The notes under the pieces: model-generated | What the model saw: the letters and a program-made list of their open reading frames with translations, nothing else | Told to the model about the DNA's origin: nothing | Database searches by the model: none | Made by a program: the position numbers and the translations under genes | Source of the DNA: Carnegiea gigantea | Taxonomy: Eukaryota > Streptophyta > Magnoliopsida > Caryophyllales > Cactaceae | DNA: 64,000 bases | Reading direction: 5' to 3' | Assembly: GCA_029747015.1 (NCBI GenBank) | Contig: JAKOGI010000435.1 | Location: forward strand, 237,501-301,500 | Shown: positions 1-10,207 of the stretch, one piece after another | Numbering within the stretch: the first letter of the stretch is position 1 | Layout: each line of letters begins with the position of its first letter

Positions 1-537
1 TTTATACAAATATTTGTTAATTTCTTGATCTTGTGCTGATATCAATTGGTACTTTGCAATTTGTTGGATTGTTTTATTGAATTTTAGAAGTTTATTATCT
101 TGTGAGGAATATGATCATTTTCTTGTATGTTTTGGGTATTGGATGAGGAACTAAAAGGTGAAATTTGACACAGGAATTCTAGGATTTGACTTGATTGTGT
201 GCAGTCCTAAGAGAGCACATCAATTCGTACTTTGTAATTTGTTAGATTGTTTTATTAAATTCCAGAATTCTAGGTTTGTGGCACTTCGATTATCGATTTT
301 AAAACAACCAATTAAGGAAGAATTGCTTGATTGATGCGTAGATCAGGTGATTGCTTATTTTGTTTAATTCTAATTATTATTTACCCATTAGATTAGATAG
401 TTGATTAGTTTAATTTCAATATCAAATTTTGATTTGCTTACCCTATCTTGACATAATATAACCCTATAGCTTGACGAAGTCTCCATGGGATCGACCTTGA
501 TTTGCTACAACGCCACCGTGCGCTTGCGACCCCATCA
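1..537 (+). mobile_element. 3' end of an LTR (gypsy/Athila-like), truncated by the window edge
   Basis: Non-coding AT-rich sequence that stops abruptly at CA (536-537). Directly after it a Helitron Rep fragment resumes in register with the other Rep units. The last 60 bases, a block around ATGGGATCGACC followed by a CCGTGCGCTTGCG-like end, resemble the LTR ends of the two Athila-like elements further on. The body of the element would lie left of the window, so its class and target duplication cannot be checked. It could be a solo LTR or a 3' LTR. Confidence 0.55.
31..268 (+). repeat. Imperfect direct repeat inside the LTR tail
   Basis: A block of about 49 bases near 40-90 (ATCAATTGGTACTTTGCAAT and onward) recurs near 218-268 with about six mismatches. 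It is an internal duplication of the LTR, spacing about 178 bases. Confidence 0.6.
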
Positions 538-635
538 TATATGAAACTCACCCATTCTACATGCCTCTCCAATATCCCTTTTATTTACATATGGTATTGA
601 TGGTTGGTCAGAACACACCATGTGCTAAAGGGTTC
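538..635 (+). pseudogene. Helitron Rep fragment (left part of unit 0)
   Basis: The 98 bases encode, with substitutions, the Helitron_like_N stretch around YMPLQYPFYF and match the same stretch in the downstream Rep units (near 14304, 18124, 22438 and 26475). The gene is cut on the left by the LTR ending at 537. On the right it is interrupted at 636 by Athila-1 and resumes at 10208. The last five bases, GGTTC (631-635), are one copy of the Athila-1 target duplication. Confidence 0.8.
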
Positions 636-1920
636 TGATAAACCTCTATTTTACGCACTTTTAGGCATGATTTTTACCTCTCATATTGGCGATTTCTAGT
701 AAAATCCCGAGAGTTTAGGGGTCGATTACTCATGCTTTACCTCAAATCTACCTAAAAGTTGTGTTTTTGTGCTTACAGGAGTATGATTTGAATAAATGAG
801 GAAAACAAGCCAATGTCGTGCCAAATAGGAGCTAAAAAGGAGGATTTCAAGCCAAAAGAGATTGGCACGGTGGCACCATGCCATGCAGACTGACCGTGCC
901 ACCCAGAGGCACGAGGAAACGCAAGCCAGGGATGTGGCACGGTGTGACCGTGCTGTGTGGCACGACCGTGCCACTTTAGTTTTTCCCTTATAGTCGCGAT
1001 TTGGCGTTGTAATGAGGATTCATGCTTTTCTCTATTGGGCTCTCTCTCGAAAATAGGCGATTTTAGGCTTCTTATGTTTCATCTTTCATTGTTATTGAAT
1101 TGAAGGCTTGAGATCGAATTGGATTTACGCTTTTAGCAGATTATCACTGCAGATTATATAGAGTACATTCCTTTACCTTTTCTCCCACGTTTTAATTTAA
1201 GTTTCATACTTTTTCGCATGTTTGTGTTCTTGATTGAGAGTGTGATTAGAATGATGTTTAGTGGCTAAATTTCTTAATCTTGGATTGGATGTAGCCCCTA
1301 TGATGTGATTTGGATTGTTGTCCTAGGTTTTTGTGAATTTATGCCCATATTATAATTGAACTCTCACTTAGCATGCCAGGTGTTCGATGAATTGCCTGAG
1401 AGGGTCAAATTCATGTTCGTAATTAGGGTTTAGAAGATTAACAAAAGTTAGGTCCTTTACTTAGAGTGGCTTTGTGAGCGATTGAATCTCTTAACATGAA
1501 AATAGTTAGGGTTTCAATTGGGAATTAGGATTACACAATCTTGTGGTCTTGCGACTCTAGTTTCATGAAAATAGATAACTAGAGCAGCCTGACCAGTCTA
1601 ATGACCTTTGAGAGAAAGCGTAGATGCTTTTAATTGGTAATCATTCCATTTCAGTTGTCTTGCGGGCGGATTCACATGACCTAGTTTACATTCCAATGGA
1701 CATCATAGTGTGGTAAACCCCAATCCAGGATCCTCACCATTACTGATCTAGATTTAACAGAATTAGAATGAGGTAAACCCACTTCACCAGACTTTAGCCT
1801 AGATTGAGTGTTAAAGGTTGATTCGGTGGTTGAAACCAAGTTCCTCGTGGACACGACCCGTACTTGCCTTTGCTGGCTATAACTGGCATCGTGCACTTGC
1901 GGTATATTTTTAACTCAATA
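636..1920 (+). repeat. Athila-1 5' LTR
   Basis: 1285 bases, paired with 8918-10202. It contains GC-rich inverted repeats of the GGCACGG...CCGTGCC type at 864-973. It ends TTTTTAACTCAATA, where the other copy has ACTCAACA, so the terminal C has mutated to T here. Confidence 0.95.
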
Positions 1921-1926
1921 AGTTTT

Positions 1927-1944
1927 TAGCGCCGTTGCTGGGAA
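1927..1944 (+). other. Primer-binding site, tRNA-Asp type (Athila-1)
   Basis: TAGCGCCGTTGCTGGGAA lies seven bases after the 5' LTR. It differs at a few positions from TGGCGCCGTTGCCGGGGA, the complement of the plant tRNA-Asp 3' end that primes Athila elements. The changes seen are transitions. Confidence 0.85.
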
Positions 1945-2080
1945 ACTTGTTCGTTTTGACATCGGAACTGACTATTATACTTGAGACTAGGCCCTTTCTT
2001 TTATTTTTCTTCTCTTGCCACCCTGCTTGTTTTTACCCTTGCTTGAGCCTGCTTACACTTGGTATAGTTTTTGGCTTTGT

Positions 2081-3726
2081 ATGCACAGGCGCAGTCAGGG
2101 GAGTCGCAACTTATTTCCCTTGAATCCCGAAATCGAAGCTACTGCTCGCAAGCAAAGCGGCGCACGCAGAAAGAGGCAAGCCGAATCTACCATGGCAGCG
2201 CAAGGCAACCGAGTTCTGTGGGACTATGCTATGCTTCAATCGCTGGGTATCACTTCATCTATAGTGAACCCTGCAGTTGAGGTCAACAACTTTGAGTTGC
2301 ACCCGACCCTCATCTCCTTGGTGGAGCGCGATCAGTTCGGTGGGCATCTATCTGAGAACCCCAACATACATCTTCGCAATTTTCTTGCGAAGTGTGACAC
2401 GATTAAGCTCAATGGGGTCCCCACTGACGCCATTAGACTGAGACTCTTCCCGTTCTCTTTGAGGGACAGAGCTAGAGATTGGCTCCAGAATGAGGAGCCC
2501 AACGCCTTCGCCACCTAGGATGCGCTCTCCAAAGCATTTTTGAGCAAGTACTTCTCTCCAGGGAAGACAGCCAAGTTGAGAGTCAACATCACTTCCTTCG
2601 CCCAGCTACACAGTGAATCCTTATATGGGGCTTGGGAACGATTCAAGAACTTACAACGCCAGTGCCCCCACCACGGGTCCCTGACTGGCTCCTTATCCAG
2701 ACTTTTTACAATGGCCTTGATCAGTCCCTGAAGATGTCCATTGATGCTGCTGCTGGGGGTGCACTTATGGGGCAATCCATTGAAGTGGCCAAGGCCCTAC
2801 TGGAAGACATGGCCGCCAATAATTATCATTGGTCCAACGAGCGGGGTCCTCAAAAGAAGAGTGGAAGTAAATACGAAGTAGATGTTGTAGCCATGTTGGC
2901 AAGCAAGGTTGATGCCCTTGCCTAGAGGTTTGATAGGTTGAGCACCCCTCACCCAGGGAGCCCCTCTAATGCCATGTATGCAATTGGGATGTCATGTGAG
3001 GTATGCGGTATTCAAGGACACATAGCTGATGAGTGTCAAGCCCATCTCCAGGGCGTGGAGCAAGTTAATGCCTTCCAGAATTACAACCCACGCCCACAGG
3101 GAAACCCATACTCAAATACCTACAACCCCGGTTGGAGAAATCATCCAAACTTCTCCTACTGCAACAACAATCCCCTGCCACCCAATGCCTCTCAACCTCA
3201 ATAACCCAATCCTCCATATAAAGCCCCGTATAACCCATCCCCTCCTCCTCCTCAACCCAAGTCGAACTTGGAGAGCATCATGGAGCGTTTCATCGCGACA
3301 CAAACTAAGACTAATGAGGTTCTTAGTGAGTCGATTAATCAACTGAACGCCAAGTTCGATGCTATGGCCTCTCACCAAAAGGCGATGGATGCTCAGATCG
3401 CCCAGATAGCCCAGCAGGTTAGCCATCTCTCTCGACCTCAAGGACACCTGCCGAGTCAGCCTGAGACCAACCCCAGAGGTCATGTCAATGCTATCTCAAC
3501 TGTGAGGGAGGGATTGGAGGAGAGTCCGGTGATGGTTCTTCAAGAGACAGTTTCTGTTCCTGATTCTGTAGGAACCGAAGAGCAGCAGAATGAGAATGGG
3601 CTGAACTCTATGGAGCTAATGCATCCCGCACCTCCCCTCCGTCCTTACCAGCCACCAGTACCCAATCCTCAGATGTTGGCCCGGGCCAAGCTATTTCAGC
3701 TTGAGCCCAAATATATGAGATTCTAG
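2081..3726 (+). pseudogene. Athila-type gag (capsid and zinc-knuckle nucleocapsid), broken
   Basis: Gag forms the virus-like particle and packages the RNA. The ATG at 2081 is preferred because it is followed by the basic NPEIEAT...RRKR-like start that also begins gag in Athila-2. The retrotransposon gag core covers about 2290-2800 (QFGG, LRLFPFSLRD, FYNGL, AAAGGAL). A perfect CX2CX4HX4C zinc knuckle lies at 2995-3036. A Gln/Ala-rich C-terminal region follows (3268-3726). Breaks: TAG at 2516 (where Trp is expected), a frameshift near 2680, TAG at 2923, TAA at 3202 and TAG at 3724. After the frameshift, gag stays in one frame with the protease, so the ancestor probably made a single Gag-Pro polyprotein. 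Confidence 0.88.
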
Positions 3727-3729
3727 GAA

Positions 3730-4542
3730 GTGCTTAAAAGGGGCTATGCTGATACCTCTTTCTTGGGAGCTCTACGGCAAGAACCTTCCTGCCTGCAGTT
3801 TGTGCGAGACTTTCTTTCCAAGAAAGGTGAGCCCGAGGGAGGATCACTGATTTCCATTGGCCGGGTGGGCAGCTCAATCCTACAGTCACCTGCCAAGCTG
3901 CAAGACCCGGGTGATTTTTCCATCCCTTGCTGCATTGGGGATGTGCAAATTGAGGGAGCGCTCTGCGACCTAGGGGCCAGCGTGAGTTTAATGCCCCTCT
4001 CCCTCTACCGGAAGCTGAAGTCGCTGAAACTCACCCCCACCACCATATCCGTTCAGCTGGCTGATGGCTCCACCAGGAGACCTATAGGCATTTTGGAGGA
4101 TGTCCCAGTTAAGGTGGGTGAATTCGTCATCCCTTGCAATTTTCTCGTCCTGGACATCGACGAGAGTTCTCGTACGCCTATCATACTGGGACGACCTTTT
4201 CTGGCTACCGCTGGGGCGAAGATATACGTAAAGGCTGGCACAATCTCGTTCGAGATACTTGGAAAGAGGGTGGATTTCTACCTCCCTTCGGCGCCCATCA
4301 TCCGTCCCTCTCCTGTTGCGCCCATGCCAGTCATTCCTTCTGCTACTGCCTCGAGGGTCGAGGTTTTTGATGGGGATGGATGCCCCTACGTATGGCCCAC
4401 AGTGTTTAAGGATCCGCTGCTGATCCCATCGACTTCGGGGGCTATCTCTGCCGATACTGGGGAGCTAGTCGAACCCACGCCACCATTCTATACACCCACT
4501 TCTGCACCTCCCGCGTCATCATCGTTCGCCATTTGGAGGTAG
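3730..4542 (+). pseudogene. Athila-type aspartic protease with proline-rich tail (C-terminal part of Gag-Pro)
   Basis: A retropepsin that would cleave the Gag-Pro polyprotein. The active-site stretch CDLGAS is at about 3964-3981; Athila proteases commonly have DLGAS in place of DTGAS. The flap-side QLADGS and the C-terminal IILGRPFL motif (about 4180-4203) are intact. It is open for 270 codons and is separated from gag only by the in-frame TAG at 3724. After the protease fold comes a Ser/Pro/Thr-rich tail (about 4290-4540) ending in a stop. In an autonomous element reverse transcriptase would follow; here a hairpin motif and the ORF2 leader follow at once. Confidence 0.88.
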
Positions 4543-4572
4543 GGTCAAGCTAAAGACCTAAAACAAGCGCTT

Positions 4573-4590
4573 CTTGGGAGGCAACCCAAG
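4573..4590 (+). other. Conserved hairpin CTTGGG-AGGCAA-CCCAAG
   Basis: A perfect 6-bp stem with an AGGCAA loop, 31 bases after the protease stop and preceded by AAACAAGCGCTT. The same hairpin occurs in Athila-2 at 35331-35348 as CTTAGG-AGGCAA-CCTAAG, where one stem pair has changed on both sides. In autonomous Athila relatives, to my knowledge, this block lies downstream of integrase, so here it marks the junction where pol is missing. Confidence 0.7.
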
Positions 4591-4649
4591 CTTTATTGCT
4601 TTCCCAAACAAACAAAAAAAAAAAAAAAGGAACACGGAACCAAAGATTT

Positions 4650-4876
4650 GGCACGGTGGAACCGTACCCTAGGGCACGACCGTGCCATAATTCTCTCTTC
4701 CATCCCCCCCCAAAAAAAGCAGGTAGCACGGGGGCATTGTGCCTCGCGACACCCCGTGCCCTCTTTCTCCCCTGCAAAAAAAAAGAAAAAAAAAGAAAAA
4801 AAAAAGATGAAGAACAAACGGCCGGGCTGCGAAGTAGCACGGTGTACCCGTGCCATAGGGCACGACCGTGCCACTT
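4650..4876 (+). repeat. GC-rich inverted-repeat module upstream of ORF2
   Basis: Three clusters carry GCACGG and CCGTGCC arms: about 4650-4687, 4726-4762 and 4834-4876. They are separated by A-rich tracts. Each can fold into a strong hairpin. The same type of repeat lies in the LTRs at 864-973 and 9146-9255, so the module is shared between LTR and interior. Confidence 0.7.
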
Positions 4877-4880
4877 TAAC

Positions 4881-5253
4881 AACGGCTGAAAAGCCCGCTT
4901 TCTTCCTCTTCTTCTTCTTTCTTTCCCCTTCTCCATCATTCGAACCCCTGACCTTCTCTCTCCTCTGCGTGCGTCCCTCACCCCTCTCCTCACCATTTTC
5001 ACTCACTCAAGCTCTCAAATCCTCTCAAATCCTCTCCATTCTTCCTCCATTCTTCTATTTCTTCATCTCTTTTCATTTTTCCCTCACTATTTCTTCCTTT
5101 TCACCCCCAACCGCCTCAAAACCCATATTTTACTTTCTCTCTCTAAAACCCAAAAACCTCCATTGTTGAGGTTTAAGGTTGTAGAGAGCGAAATTGATAC
5201 TACTCCTACCTTTCTCATATCTTTCTGAGTCCAGATTTGCAATTATTTCAACA
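4881..5253 (+). promoter_or_regulatory. Pyrimidine-rich leader of the env-like ORF
   Basis: About 370 bases of CTT/CTC-rich sequence with very few purine runs lead up to the ATG at 5254. Athila-2 has the same arrangement at 42830-43227. It could be a 5' untranslated leader of a subgenomic mRNA or a polypyrimidine tract for splicing to a downstream acceptor; the sequence alone does not decide. Confidence 0.5.
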
Positions 5254-6951
5254 ATGGGAAGAAAGCGAACTGAGGAGCCTTTCAAGGGTCCATCCCTACC
5301 CAAAAAATCGTCAAGAGCAACATCGTCCTCAACTGTGCCTGCTGCTGCTAAAGGTACTAAAGATGCTTTCCCTCTTGTTTTACCAGCTAGTACTAGGTGT
5401 TTGCAATTTGTTAGTGACGACCAAAAGCCTCGTTATGAGCTTTTAGTTACTAGGCATGCTAGTGAGCAAAAATTCTTCCATGCTGACTCCTTGCGGGCCT
5501 TAGGAATGTTGGATGACATGTTGACTCTGTGTGGTCGATTTGGGTGGACTGATTATATTAACATGCAGTACACATCCTATGACCGCCTTATGGTCGAGTT
5601 TTTGAGTTCGTTAGCTGTTGATTGGGATGGTAGTTGTAATGGTCAGGAAGTCTCCATTTATTTTTGAATGTTTAACACTGATCACCGGATGAGTCTGAGA
5701 ATGTTTAAGGACCTCCTGCGACTCCCAGTGGCCGATGGGGCATATAGGGATGTACCCTCTTTGTGGCGACCTGACCCCTTTTGGTTGAGCATCACCTACT
5801 CCAAACGGAAAGAGTATACTGATAGGTGGGGGTGACCTAGGGTCTTTGACCCTCGACACGCCAAGGCTACCGACATTTGTAATGTCAACCTTCGGTACCT
5901 TCAGCACCTAACGGCGAACATCGTTTTCGGCCGCAAGGACAACCAGAATGGTTGTCGGAAGGCCGAACTATTTATTATCTGGTGCGCCCTGTCAGGCACC
6001 CCTCTCGACACGGGGCCCTTTATAATCCGCCACCTGGTGGAGGTAGCCAAACCTAGTAACAAGAATGTCCTTAGCGTCGGCGGTACTATTACCGCCATCG
6101 CTATTGCCTTAGGCTACGGTTCGAGACTCTCTTCTCTCGAGCCCCATTTTCTGGGTGGTCACCTCGACCTCGGTACCCTTCACCACATGCATATCATAGA
6201 TACCCGAGGTGAAACCACTAGGTACCCCCACCATAAGACCATCCTTTTCAACCTTCCCAACTCTGAGCGCACCACGGTTGCAAACAAAAGAAACTGGAAT
6301 TGCGACGGGTGCATTATTAGGGCCCCTGTTTTTCCTAATGAGGAGCAGTTGGCCGCTAACCTTGACCTCGATGAGGGCGAGGAGAGTGAGGCGAGTAGTG
6401 ATGAGGGTGATGATGCTCCTGAGACCGAAGCCGAGGCCGAGGCCGAGGCCAGTGGTGTCCCTACCCCTCCTGAGGCCATCCCGCCACCACCACCCCTTCA
6501 CCCACCATTCACCCATCTGACGAGTGGGTCTTCCTCCTCCGCGGCCTACATGCCGCTCGACCCCATGTTCCTTCAGTCTTTCTCCAACCTCCAAATGGAG
6601 GTGACGGGTCTTTGAGAGGGTTTTAGTGGCATGCGCCACGATATCCAGCGCATTTCTGGGTGCATGGATTCCATTGAGGAAGGGGTGAGTCACTTTCATA
6701 GTTATATTGACCGCCAAGAGCAGAGGGAGATGAGATGGATACAACGTGAGGAAGAATGGGTGATTCGAGATGCCCGTCAGTACGAGGAGCGACGGAGGAT
6801 GAACGACCTGCTTTGGCGCCAGTCCAAGTCGATTCGATAGTTGGAGGAGCGTCTTTGCTCTTTGCCGGGCACCCCTGCCGGCTCGTCGTCCTCCCCACCC
6901 TTTGACCAGGGTGGCTCCTCCCCTTCCTACTCCTTTCCCCTGCCCTTTTGA
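5254..6951 (+). pseudogene. Athila ORF1/env-like protein (ORF2 of this element), four nonsense mutations
   Basis: Function unknown; this gene lies in the position of the Athila env-like gene. The start is the ATG at 5254, after the C/T leader, giving a basic NLS-like beginning (MGRKR ... PKK). Residues about 60-140 match the putative plant transposon protein type (LMVEFLSSL, EVSIYF), followed by the Athila ORF-1 family stretch with FNTDHRMSL, LSGTPLDTGPF and HLVEVA. An acidic Glu/Ala block (about 6361-6460), a Pro-rich block, then a coiled-coil-like Arg/Glu-rich tail (6631-6840) complete it. One frame of 566 codons runs to TGA 6949-6951 with stops at 5665, 5833, 6613 and 6838 and no frameshift seen. 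All four fit C-to-T or G-to-A changes. Confidence 0.8.
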
Positions 6952-8903
6952 CCTCCATCTGGGCCCGATGGCGCCGAGTGACTGTCTTCAGTTCCCCCTT
7001 CCCCCCACTTGTTTCATCTTACTTCCTATCTTTTTCATTGTGGACAATGAACCGCTTAGGCATGGGGGGTGAGCTCACTGCTGTTAGGTGACGATTTGTG
7101 GTTTGTGTTAGCTTGTATATATCCCTTTGTATATAGCATCCCCGCATATAGCATCTAGTTCTCATTTTAGCTTCGGTGCATTTTTAGGATGCATTAGTTT
7201 TCGTTTTATTTTTCTATTTCGATAAGGATGTAGGATAGCGCACATAGATAGGTAATGCATTGTATATATTTTATTTTCTAACTCTTGGTCTCAAGTGGAC
7301 ATTTATCGAGTGGAGCTTCACAAGACTGCGAGGTAATTCTTCTAACTCTACTCTTCATTTATTTACTCATTGACTGCTTAGGGTGATTTATTGTTTTCGT
7401 CGTTTCACCTTTGGGAAAAAAAAAAGAGGAAAAAAAAGAAAAAAAGAGAAAAGAAAAAAAAACGAAAAGGGTTTTGAAAACCCCTCCTATGACGATGACC
7501 AAGGCATTCTGGATCAGTTGATTGACATGGTTGTGTATGCTTGTGGGTTCTTTGTGGCAAAATGTGTTTGATTGATGATTTTGAAAATGTTTTGACCACA
7601 TTGTTTGGTTCGCATTCCTGGTTGCCCTTGAAACCCCCTCGTCATGATTGATTATTCCTTTTAAGTAGGACATCCTTGGGGTTGGTTGTATTGCTTGGTA
7701 GTGTGACCCGTGAGATTTTGAGCCTATAGACTAATCCATCAATTTATCTCATATTCTTTTTCATGTGTGTCCCTTCCATGACAACGTCTCTAGAACTTGG
7801 TTGGATTCTCTTTGAAATCGCATCTCGCATGTGCATAACGACGAAATGATAGAGGCATTCATTTGCTTTTGAGCTACATAGCCAAATTGCCACCTGTGAT
7901 TCAATGTTTTTAACCCTTTGCTTACCCCTTTGAGCCTTACCCATTTTTGTTGTGACCCTTTCACCGCTAGCTCTTGGCCTAAACACATTTCATACCTTTC
8001 AACCAAAGCCAGTAGAACAATACTTTATTAATTTGTGGGTAGTTTTGAGTGTTATGCACATTTGTGGTTAATTTGGTATGTGAGGAATGGTAGTTATTCA
8101 GGAATTGACTATTTTGTTATTGTGCGGGCCAATCACTCGTTCTCTCCCTTTTGTTTTTAAAAAAAAAGGAAAAGAAAAAAAAAGAAAAGAAAAAAAACAA
8201 AGGGGAAGAGAACCAAAAAGAGAAACTTGTTGAAACCCGAAAAGGGTGATAAGTAAGAGTGTTTGGCCTGTTGTCATAGTTCATTCCTGATGGTCCTCAT
8301 GATTTGGGGGTATTCTTACTGTGTCTTTAAAGAGAGTGTGGTATGATTGGTTTAAATGTTGGTTGTTCACTAGTTGTGGCTTTTAGCTCCTCATTTCCCA
8401 AATTATTTATCCCTCTCTTACCTGTGCCCTTAGCCTCATTTCACCCCTAAAAAGTCCTCTTGACTGTTGTTGTGTATTTTGCGCTTTCACGGTGGAAAAT
8501 TGAGAATCCTGCCAAGCCTATGGTAGATTGTTTTAGTGGAATAGAATCGAGTGAACCTCTTTACATCCTAAACACATGTGAGGGAGTGCATTTACTTTGT
8601 TTCCCCCCTCTGAGAGTCACTACCAAGCCTCCTAGCCCACTGCTTGTTTGGATGCGCCTTGATTGGGGAGGGGCGGTGATATGGTTTGACGGTATGTTAA
8701 CTTGGACATGTGGTCTTCTCAATGATTTGAAATGAGTTTGGATATTGTGTTTGTGCCTCAAATCACTCCACTGGCTAAGCGCACCTATGTTCGATCCAAC
8801 TGATCCCCCATTGGCCTTGCCTAAGGAGGCGAGTAGCTAGAGGTTCTCGACCCTCCTTTCTGTTCATTCATGTTCTAGTCTTGCTTGGGGACAAGCAAGA
8901 GAT
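6952..8903 (+). other. Athila-1 3' non-coding region with two purine tracts
   Basis: About 2 kb without a gene. It contains an A/G-rich tract at 7418-7471, followed by CCTCCTATGACGATGACC, and a second A/G-rich tract at 8158-8220. Apparent reading frames across the A/G tracts are low-complexity artefacts. Athila-2 has the same order of blocks at 48087-49808, including a CCTCCGATGATGA-like block and a TTTGAGCC(T)TTACC block. Confidence 0.7.
7057..7070 (+). other. Internal polypurine-tract-like site (Athila-1)
   Basis: TTAGGCATGGGGGGT, preceded by GGACAATG, about 100 bases after the ORF2 stop. It copies the context of the true polypurine tract at 8904 (GGGACAAGC...AAGCATGGGGGAGT). The equivalent site in Athila-2 is at 48072-48085. 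Confidence 0.55.
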
Positions 8904-8917
8904 AAGCATGGGGGAGT
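8904..8917 (+). other. Polypurine tract (Athila-1)
   Basis: AAGCATGGGGGAGT lies immediately before the TGATAAACC start of the 3' LTR. This is the expected plus-strand priming site. Confidence 0.85.
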
Positions 8918-10202
8918 TGATAAACCGCTATTTTACACACTTTTAGGCATGATTTTTACCTCTCATATTGGCGATTTCTAGTAAAATTCCGAGAGTTTAG
9001 GGGTCGATTACTCATGCTTTACCTCAAATCTACCTAAAAGTTGTGTTTTTGTGCTTACAAGAGTATGATTTGAATAAATGAGGAAAACAAGCCAATGTCG
9101 TGCCAAATAGGAGCTAAAAAGGAGGATTTCAAGCCAAAAGAGAGTGGCACGGTGGCACCATGCCATGCAGACTGACCGTGCCACCCACAGGCACGAGGAA
9201 ACGTAAGCCAGGGATGTGGCACGGTGTGACCGTGCCGTGTGGCACGACCGTGCCACATTAGTTTTTCCCGTATAGTCGCGATTTGGTGTTGTAATGAGGA
9301 TTCATGCTTTTCTCTATTGGGCTCTCTCTCGAAAATAGGCGATTTTAGGGTTCTTATGTTTCATCTTTCGTTATTATTGAATTGAAGGCTTGAGATCGAA
9401 TTGGATTTACGCTTTTAGCAGATTGTCACTGCAGATTATATAGAGTACATTCCTTTACCTTTTCTCTCACGTTTTAATTTAAGTTTCATACTTTTTGGCA
9501 TGTTTGTGTTCTTGATTGAGAGTGTGATTAGAATGATGTTTAGTGGCTAAATTTCTTAATCTTGGATTGGATGTAGCCCCTATGATGTGATTTGGATTGT
9601 TGTCCTAGGTTTTTGTGAATTTACGCCCATATTATAATTGAACTCTCACTTAGCATGCCAGGTGTTCGATGAATTGCCTGAGAGGGTCAAATTCATGTTC
9701 GTAATTAGGGTTTAGGACATTAACGAAAGTTAGGTCCTTTACTTAGAGTGGCTTTGTGAGCGATTGAATCTCTTAACATGAAAATAGTTAAGGTTTCAAT
9801 TGGGAATTAGGATTGCACAATCTTGTGGTCTTGCGACTCTAGTTTCATGAAAATAGATAACTAGAGCAGCCTGACCAGTCTAATGACCTTTGAGAGAAGG
9901 CGTAGATGCTTTTAATTGGTAATCGTTCCATTTCAGTTGTCTTGCGGGCGGATTCACATGACCTAGTTTATATTCCAATGGACATCATAGTGTGGTGAGC
10001 CCCAATCCAGGATCCTCACCATTACCGATCTAGATTTAACAGAATTAGAATGAGGTAAACCCACTTCACTAGACTTTAGCCTAGATTGAGTGTTAAAGGT
10101 TGATTCGGTGGTTGAAACCAAGTTCCTGGTGGACACAACCCGTACTTGCCTTTGCTGGCTAAAACTGGCACCGTGCACTTGCAATATATTTTTAACTCAA
10201 CA
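8918..10202 (+). repeat. Athila-1 3' LTR
   Basis: 1285 bases, colinear with 636-1920 with about 37 substitutions by hand count and no indels. It ends ACTCAACA, followed by the target duplication GGTTC at 10203-10207. Confidence 0.95.
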
Positions 10203-10207
10203 GGTTC

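Larger units (their letters stand above)
636..10202 (+). mobile_element. Athila-1: complete non-autonomous Athila-like LTR retrotransposon
   Basis: The boundaries are firm. Two 1285-bp LTRs begin TGATAAACC and end in CA (TA in the left copy), flanked by the 5-bp duplication GGTTC (631-635 and 10203-10207). The interior holds a tRNA-Asp-type primer site, gag, aspartic protease and an Athila ORF1/env-like gene, then about 2 kb of non-coding sequence and a polypurine tract. The 700 bases between protease and env-like gene contain no reverse transcriptase, RNase H or integrase, so the element could not move by itself. I count about 37 LTR mismatches and no indel, roughly 97% identity, so the insertion is fairly young. 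It sits inside a Helitron Rep unit. It resembles the TR-GAG class of non-autonomous elements but carries more genes. Confidence 0.92.

Noticed and set aside
4550..5169. Open frames of 100-170 codons on both strands between protease and ORF2
   Set aside because: They run through A-rich tracts, GC-rich hairpins and the C/T-rich leader, with low-complexity Phe/Lys/Ser content and no counterpart in Athila-2.
6109..6744. A 211-codon minus-strand frame opposite ORF2
   Set aside because: Shadow of the GC-rich plus-strand ORF2, whose own product matches the Athila ORF1 family.
1..10202. The 1-537 LTR and Athila-1 as one element
   Set aside because: Helitron Rep sequence (538-635) lies between them and Athila-1 has its own perfect target duplication; the sequence of 1-537 differs from the Athila-1 LTR.
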